Assembly: GCA_016198415.1 (NCBI GenBank)
Contig: JACQIO010000016.1
Span: 70,084 to 122,686, forward strand
Reading direction: 5' to 3'
DNA: 52,603 bases
DNA from: Candidatus Berkelbacteria bacterium
GTDB taxonomy: Bacteria; Patescibacteriota; UBA1384; JACPKC01
The position numbers and the translations under genes were made by a program. The notes beneath the pieces were generated by a model. It did no database searches. It had not been told where the DNA came from and saw nothing but the letters and a program-made list of their open reading frames with translations. Of this stretch, positions 46,831 to 52,603 are shown piece after piece. Position 1 is the first letter of the stretch. Each line of letters begins with the position of its first letter.

Positions 46831-48422
46831 CGGCCCCGTCCTCGCCACTCGTCCTGCTGATCTTGGATGGCTTTGGACTTTCGCCCGCTGTAGCCGGGAA
46901 TGCCATCCTCAACGCCAAGACGCCAACGCTCGATCGGTTGACCAGTCAGTACCCCTACGTTGCCCTCCGCGCCCACGGGACTGAGGTGGGACTCCCTTGG
47001 GGAGAGATGGGGAACTCTGACGTTGGCCACGTCAACCTCGGCGCGGGTCGGATTGTCTTGCAGGACGTGACGCGAATCACGATGGCCATTGACGATGGGT
47101 CGTTCGCCACGAACGAGGCCCTGTTGGCGGCCTGTCGGCGCGTCAAGGAAACGGGCGGCACGCTTCACTGCCTCGGCTTAGCGTCTCCGGGCGGAGTCCA
47201 CGGACATATCGACCACTTGCTCGCTCTCCTCTCGCTCGCCCACGCCCAGGGGGTCAACAACATCCACGTTCACCTGATTGCCGATGGCCGGGACACCGAG
47301 CCACGCGCCCTCACAACGTACCTTGCAAGGCTCGAACAGGGGGCGGCTAAGGCTGGTGCCCAGATTCGGAGTCTCGCGGGCCGCTACTACGCGATGGATC
47401 GGGATCAGCGCTGGGATCGGACCCGGGCTGCCTACGCCGCGATTGCCCGCGCGGAGGCACCGTATCAGGCAGCGACGCTCAGCCAGGCCGTTCTGCAGGC
47501 CTACCAGCGCGGTGAGAGCGATGAGTTCATCCAGCCGACGCTGATCGGTCGGGCCACCCAGGCATCGGCAGTCCTGAATGCGCAGTCGGACGTTGTGATC
47601 TTCACCAACTATCGGTCCGACCGAGCCCGTCAACTTGCTCAAGCCTTGGGTCAGGCTGAGTTTGCCGACTTTCAGCGTCCGGAGGCGCCGTGTACGCTCG
47701 TGACCATGACGGACTACGGTGTTGAGCTCGCTGCTGGGACGGTGGCCTTTCCAGAGCCAGCACTCGCCAACCAATTCGCGGCCGTCGTTGCCCATGCCCA
47801 ACTGCGCCAGCTCCACGTTGCCGAGACGGAGAAGTATGCCCACGCGACCTACTTCTTCAACGGTGGGGTTGAGCCGACCTTTCCCGGAGAAAAGCGTCTC
47901 CTCATCCACTCGCCCAAGGTGACCACGTATGACCAAGCGCCAGCGATGGCGGTTCCCGAGGTGATGAACGCGCTCCTCGCGGCCCTGGCGAGTCAGAGCT
48001 GTGAGGTCGCCATTGTCAACTTGGCCAGTCCCGATATGGTTGGTCACACCGGGAACCTTGCGGCCACCACTCAGGCGATTGAGGTGGTCGATCGTGAGCT
48101 CGGTCGTCTCTTGACGGTGGTCGAGACCGGGCAGGCACGACTGCTCCTGACGGCTGATCACGGGAATGCCGAACAGCTCATCCACCCGGAAACCGGAGAC
48201 ATCGATAAGGAACACACCACCAACCCTGTCCCGTTGCTCTACGCTGACCCCCACCATCAACGCGAGCGCGTCCCGCTGGCTGAGGCAAAGCTCACCTTCA
48301 TGGCCGAGCAGCCGATTGGGATCCTGGCGGACGTGGCACCGACCGCGCTCGAACTCTTGGGGCTCACCCCACCGACTGAAATGACCGGCCAGAGCTTGCT
48401 CTCGGAACTGGAGCGCTCGTAG
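46827..48422 (+). CDS. gpmI: 2,3-bisphosphoglycerate-independent phosphoglycerate mutase (copy 1)
   Basis: ILDGFGLS; GNSDVGHVNLGAGR catalytic Ser; LTADHGNAEQL; overlaps eno stop (ATGA). Confidence 0.95.
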   Translation: MTAPSSPLVLLILDGFGLSPAVAGNAILNAKTPTLDRLTSQYPYVALRAHGTEVGLPWGEMGNSDVGHVNLGAGRIVLQDVTRITMAIDDGSFATNEALLAACRRVKETGGTLHCLGLASPGGVHGHIDHLLALLSLAHAQGVNNIHVHLIADGRDTEPRALTTYLARLEQGAAKAGAQIRSLAGRYYAMDRDQRWDRTRAAYAAIARAEAPYQAATLSQAVLQAYQRGESDEFIQPTLIGRATQASAVLNAQSDVVIFTNYRSDRARQLAQALGQAEFADFQRPEAPCTLVTMTDYGVELAAGTVAFPEPALANQFAAVVAHAQLRQLHVAETEKYAHATYFFNGGVEPTFPGEKRLLIHSPKVTTYDQAPAMAVPEVMNALLAALASQSCEVAIVNLASPDMVGHTGNLAATTQAIEVVDRELGRLLTVVETGQARLLLTADHGNAEQLIHPETGDIDKEHTTNPVPLLYADPHHQRERVPLAEAKLTFMAEQPIGILADVAPTALELLGLTPPTEMTGQSLLSELERS

Positions 48423-48432
48423 TTGGAGTATC

Positions 48433-50091
48433 ATGCCCAAACCCGTTGTCACGGACATGCACAGGCGACCGAAGCCAGTCGTCTTGGTCATCATTGATGG
48501 CTGGGGCGTCTCGCCATCCTGGGGCGGCAATGCGATCAGCGCCAACAATCCTCCAACCTTCCAGTACTTGTGGAAGTACTACCCGCACGCTATCCTCCAG
48601 GCCTTTCGGGTGGTGGCTGACACAACCGGCGTGGTTGGCTCGTCCGAGATTGGCCACGCCTCGATTGGGTCGGGCCGACTCGTCAAGCAAGACCTGACCG
48701 AACTGAACCTTGCGATCGGGAGTGGCCAGTTCTTTCAGAATCCTGGGCTGCGGGATGCCTTCCAGCGGGTCCGCGCGGATGGGGGCGTAGTTCACCTGAC
48801 CGGCCTCCTCTCCGACGGCGGCATCCATGGCGATGACCGACACGCCCTTGCGCTGGCCGAGTTTGCCAAGCGTGAGGGGATTGAGAAGGTCTGGCTTCAC
48901 CCCATCCTCGACGGCATCGACGTGGACACCACCTCAGGCCTGCGGTACCTTGAGCGGCTCGAGACCGGGCTTGGTCAACTGGGAGTCGGAACGGTTGCGA
49001 CGGTCATGGGTCGGTACTATGGGATGGACAAGGGTGGATACTGGGACCGGACCGAGCGGGCGTATCGAGCGATGGTGATGGGCGAGGGCAATCGGGCCCG
49101 CTCGAGCACCGAGGCGCTCACCCAGGCGTATCAAGCTGGCCTGGATGATGAGCACCTCGTGCCCACCGTCGTGAGTGACGGCGGATCAGGCGGCCAGACG
49201 GCCACAGCCAAGCGGTACGTGGCGGGCCGAGTCCAGCCGGGCGATCTCCTCATCCACTGGAACTTCCGGGCCGACCGAGCCCGACAACTCGTCCGTGCTT
49301 TTGCCGATCCGCGGGCCCTGCGCCGGCTGTTCCTGCGACACTTCCCACTCTGCGGAGCGCGTGTGGTGACGATGACCGACTACCACCTGGACCTCCCGCT
49401 CGTACAGGTAGCATTTCCAGCCGCAGCGATTGAGAACACCCTCGCCCACCTCCTGGCCAACCACGGCTACTCACAGCTCCACGTGGCCGAGTCTGAGAAG
49501 TACGCGCACGTGACCTACTTCTTCAATGGCGGCCGGGAGGAGCCGTACCCGAATGAAGACCGGCTGATTTTGCCTTCGCCCAGAGCCGAGTCGTATCAGA
49601 CCGTCCCGGCGATGAATGCCGGCGGGATCACCCGGGCGCTCGAGCAGGCAATTCGGAAACGCTCCCACGACTTCATCGTGGCCAACTTTGCGAACGTGGA
49701 TATGGTGGCCCACACTGGCAACCTAATTGCGACGGGTGAGGCCGTCCTGGTGGTGGACGAAGCGCTCAGGCGGATTGCCAATGCCGTCATTGATGTTGGG
49801 GGGGTGCTCTTCATCACGGCCGACCATGGCAACGCCGAGTCCGTGGTGACGCTCGAGCGCGGGGATCGGGAAACTCTGCACACCCTGAATCCAGTCCCCT
49901 TCCTCTACGTGGCCGCGGATGCCAAGAAAGATGAGCGTCTGGCTGGCCACCCCATCCGCGCCAATCTCCTCGGTCAAATTGTCCAGTCCAAGCACACGCT
50001 GGCTGACGTCGCCCCAACCGTCCTCGAGATCTTTGGCGTTCCCAAACCCAGCGACATGACCGGCTCCTCGCTCTTCCCGAACCTTGAGTAG
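48433..50091 (+). CDS. gpmI: 2,3-bisphosphoglycerate-independent phosphoglycerate mutase, divergent (copy 2)
   Basis: IIDGWGVSPSWGGNAI; GSSEIGHASIGSGR; FNFRADRAR-like HWNFRADRARQL; FITADHGNAESV. Confidence 0.9.
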   Translation: MPKPVVTDMHRRPKPVVLVIIDGWGVSPSWGGNAISANNPPTFQYLWKYYPHAILQAFRVVADTTGVVGSSEIGHASIGSGRLVKQDLTELNLAIGSGQFFQNPGLRDAFQRVRADGGVVHLTGLLSDGGIHGDDRHALALAEFAKREGIEKVWLHPILDGIDVDTTSGLRYLERLETGLGQLGVGTVATVMGRYYGMDKGGYWDRTERAYRAMVMGEGNRARSSTEALTQAYQAGLDDEHLVPTVVSDGGSGGQTATAKRYVAGRVQPGDLLIHWNFRADRARQLVRAFADPRALRRLFLRHFPLCGARVVTMTDYHLDLPLVQVAFPAAAIENTLAHLLANHGYSQLHVAESEKYAHVTYFFNGGREEPYPNEDRLILPSPRAESYQTVPAMNAGGITRALEQAIRKRSHDFIVANFANVDMVAHTGNLIATGEAVLVVDEALRRIANAVIDVGGVLFITADHGNAESVVTLERGDRETLHTLNPVPFLYVAADAKKDERLAGHPIRANLLGQIVQSKHTLADVAPTVLEIFGVPKPSDMTGSSLFPNLE

Positions 50092-50094
50092 CCG

Positions 50095-51429
50095 ATGACG
50101 GTCCGCGACCGAGCCACCGAGATTGTGCGCACACTCCAGAGCGCTGGCTACGAGACCTACTGGGTTGGCGGATCGGTTCGGGATCTCCTCTTGGGTGGTC
50201 AGCCGAATGACTATGACATTGTCACCAGCGCACCACCCGAGGATGTCCAGCGACTCTTCCCAGACCACTTTCTGGCTGGTAAGGCCTTTGGTGTGGTCAC
50301 GGCTACTTTTCCTGAGGGACTGTTTGAGATTGCGACCTTCCGGCGGGAGGCCAACTACACTGATCGGAGACGCCCGGATACGGTGGCCTGGGCCGACGCC
50401 AAGGCCGATGTTCTCCGCCGGGACTTTACGGTCAATGGCCTCCTCTACGATCCACTCACGGAAACGGTCATCGATCACGTTGACGGTCAACGTGATCTGC
50501 GACTCCGACTCATCCGGTTCATCGGTGACCCGGAGCAGCGGGTTCTCGAAGATCCCTTGAGGTTGCTCCGTGCCATTCGACTCAAGTGCCAGCTCGATTT
50601 CCAGTACGACAAGCCCACCTACGAAGCCCTCAGACGCCAGGCTCCGGAGATTCGCCACGTGGCTGCCGAACGGGTCAGAGACGAGCTCGCCAGGATGTGG
50701 GCTGGACCACGCCGCGCCAGCGCCCTCCACGATCTGGACCAGGTCGGCCTCTTGCAGGCGATCCTGCCTGAGGTTGACAATCTCAAGGGAACGCCGCAAC
50801 CGTACGAGTTTCACCGGGAGGGTGACGTGTTTGAGCACACCAGCCAGGCGGTGGCCGCGTTGCCGAGCGATGCGCCGAGTTTCTTGGTCTGGGCGACTCT
50901 GCTCCACGATGTGGCGAAGCCGGCCACGCTCACCTACCCGAGTGGGAGCCAGGGTCGGATTAGTAGCCGGAGTCACTCGGATACCTCAGCGGTCATGGCC
51001 GGTGCCATTCTTCGTCGGCTGCGCGCACCCAAGGCAGAGATTGAGACCGTTGCGTGGCTGATCGGACACCACATGCGCTTGGCCGACATCGAGCACATGC
51101 GACCAGCCCGTCAGGAAGCCTATGTCCTCGATCCGCGCTTCCCTTGGCTCCTGGAGCTCCTGCGAGCCGATGCCACGGGGACTACCCCTACCGATCTCTC
51201 GCTCTACGCCCACGACCTCAAGCTCTATGAACGGCTGAAGGCCAATCACGAGCGCCAGGTGCGAGAACGACCACCGCTCCTCCTCAATGGTCACGATCTC
51301 CAGACAGAGCTCGGTCTCGAGCCTGGTCCCAAGATCGGCGAGCTGCTCGAGCAGGTGCGCGATGCCCAGCTACATGGGCAGGTCAAGACCAAGACCGAGG
51401 CCCTGAAGTTTGTCCGCGGGTTGCTCTAG
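50095..51429 (+). CDS. CCA tRNA nucleotidyltransferase / polynucleotide adenylyltransferase with HD domain
   Basis: GGSVRDLLLGGQPNDYDIVTSAPPEDVQ...RRDFTVNGLLYDP...LRAIRLKCQLDF; HD-type LLHDVAKP. Confidence 0.94.
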   Translation: MTVRDRATEIVRTLQSAGYETYWVGGSVRDLLLGGQPNDYDIVTSAPPEDVQRLFPDHFLAGKAFGVVTATFPEGLFEIATFRREANYTDRRRPDTVAWADAKADVLRRDFTVNGLLYDPLTETVIDHVDGQRDLRLRLIRFIGDPEQRVLEDPLRLLRAIRLKCQLDFQYDKPTYEALRRQAPEIRHVAAERVRDELARMWAGPRRASALHDLDQVGLLQAILPEVDNLKGTPQPYEFHREGDVFEHTSQAVAALPSDAPSFLVWATLLHDVAKPATLTYPSGSQGRISSRSHSDTSAVMAGAILRRLRAPKAEIETVAWLIGHHMRLADIEHMRPARQEAYVLDPRFPWLLELLRADATGTTPTDLSLYAHDLKLYERLKANHERQVRERPPLLLNGHDLQTELGLEPGPKIGELLEQVRDAQLHGQVKTKTEALKFVRGLL

Positions 51430-51445
51430 CGTGTTGCTCTAGCGT
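51420..51445. repeat. perfect 13-bp tandem duplication spanning the stop codon
   Basis: GTTGCTCTAGCGT GTTGCTCTAGCGT. Confidence 0.95.
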
Positions 51446-51501
51446 CGAAAAGCCGTGTTTGTTCAGATATACTAGACTCGACTTTGGTGGAAGGAGCAGA
51501 C

Positions 51502-52603
51502 GTGGATCTCAACAAGTTCACCGTGAAAACGCAGGAGGCGCTCTTCCAGGCTCAAAACCTGGCCCTTGAGCGACAACAGCAGCAAGTCGATGTGGGGCAC
51601 GTCACCCTGGCGCTCCTGGAGCAGGCCGATGGGATCGTCAAGCCGCTCCTTGAGCGGATGCGCGTCAGCGAGCAGCTCCTCAGATCAAGAATCAATCAGC
51701 TCCTCGATCTCATGCCCCGGACCGTTTCTCCCACAGGTCAGTTTGGTCAGGTCTACATTTCCGAGTCGCTCCGCCGCGTCCTGGTGCAAGCCGGCAAGGA
51801 AGCCGAGGGCCTCAAAGACGAGTTCATCAGCACGGAGCATGTCCTCCTCTCGCTACTGGAGGTGAATACTCCCGTCAAGCAAATCCTCAACGCCCTGGGT
51901 GTCCACCGAGAAGAAACGCTCAAGGCGCTCGCCGATGTCCGGGGCAGTCAGCGGGTGACCGATCAGACGCCCGAGAACAAGTACCAGGTCCTGGAGAAGT
52001 ACACCATTGATCTCACCGAGGACGCCCGGGCCGGCAAACTTGATCCCGTCATCGGGCGGGATGAGGAGATCCGTCGTGTCATGCAGGTCTTGTCGCGGCG
52101 AACCAAGAACAATCCCGTTCTGATCGGAGAACCAGGCGTGGGCAAGACGGCGGTTGTGGAGGGCCTGGCGCAACGGATCGTGGCCGGGGATGTGCCTGAG
52201 TCGATTGCCAACAAGCGGCTCCTGGCCCTGGATCTTGGCTCGCTGATTGCCGGCACCAAGTTTCGGGGTGAGTTTGAGGATCGCCTCAAAGCCATCCTCA
52301 AGGAGATCGATCAGTCGGCCGGACAGGTGATCCTCTTCATCGATGAGCTTCACACGATTGTTGGCGCTGGTGCAACCGATGGGGCGATGGATGCGGCCAA
52401 TCTCTTGAAGCCGGCCTTGGCGCGCGGCAAGCTCCACGCCATTGGCGCAACCACGCTCAAGGAGTACCAACAGCACATTGAGAAAGACGCTGCCCTGGAG
52501 CGACGCTTCCAGCCGGTGACCGTGCCCGAGCCGAGCATGGAGGATACGATTGCGATTCTTCGCGGCATCAAGGAGAAGTACGAGGTGCACCATGGGGTCA
52601 AGA
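51502..52603 (+). CDS. ClpB/ClpC-type AAA+ chaperone/ATPase (runs off window end)
   Basis: GTG start after GGAAGGAG; Clp_N repeats; [60 protein letters not shown]. Confidence 0.93.
   Translation, partial: MDLNKFTVKTQEALFQAQNLALERQQQQVDVGHVTLALLEQADGIVKPLLERMRVSEQLLRSRINQLLDLMPRTVSPTGQFGQVYISESLRRVLVQAGKEAEGLKDEFISTEHVLLSLLEVNTPVKQILNALGVHREETLKALADVRGSQRVTDQTPENKYQVLEKYTIDLTEDARAGKLDPVIGRDEEIRRVMQVLSRRTKNNPVLIGEPGVGKTAVVEGLAQRIVAGDVPESIANKRLLALDLGSLIAGTKFRGEFEDRLKAILKEIDQSAGQVILFIDELHTIVGAGATDGAMDAANLLKPALARGKLHAIGATTLKEYQQHIEKDAALERRFQPVTVPEPSMEDTIAILRGIKEKYEVHHGVK

Noticed and set aside
47178-48548. 456-aa minus ORF opposite gpmI
   Set aside because: Antisense shadow of gpmI copy 1
1-52603. 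CRISPR arrays, prophage or known anti-phage defence operons
   Set aside because: No regularly spaced direct repeats, cas genes, phage structural genes or recognised defence families seen in the window

Overview
This is a 52.6 kb, GC-rich, gene-dense bacterial chromosomal window. The gene set suggests a Patescibacteria/CPR-like lineage, but that is inference. Most of it is housekeeping: rpsU, HIT, rarA, lexA-dinB, hisS, relA/spoT, two Clp AAA+ genes, nusA, xseAB, mreB, murA, tsaC, a phosphosugar isomerase, eno, two tandem gpmI genes, a CCA/polyA nucleotidyltransferase, tRNA-Leu(CAA) and tRNA-Ala(CGC). There is one IS30-family element. Four regions stand out. (1) A roughly 3.3 kb stretch (3.9-7.2 kb) has unusually long intergenic spaces packed with perfect or GU-compensated nested hairpins; it holds two good sigma70-like promoters, very short ORFs and a tiny lipoprotein, and I recognise no known RNA family there. 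(2) The leader of a lytic transglycosylase gene (about 9.34-9.46 kb) has two identical 11-nt copies flanking one shared complement, giving two mutually exclusive 10-bp hairpins (switch-like). (3) GAAC-N7-GAAC direct repeats lie at dinB and in one other intergenic region, with a degenerate copy at lexA, resembling the direct-repeat LexA box of Alphaproteobacteria. (4) A surface-protein locus (36.3-43.4 kb) has three secreted proteins built from nine copies of a ~70-aa 'N..TGADSxNxN...NTTVGDITTGDI...N' repeat, a collagen-like tract, two sortases and a subtilisin, without a recognisable LPXTG signal. All family calls come from reading motifs; no database search was run.
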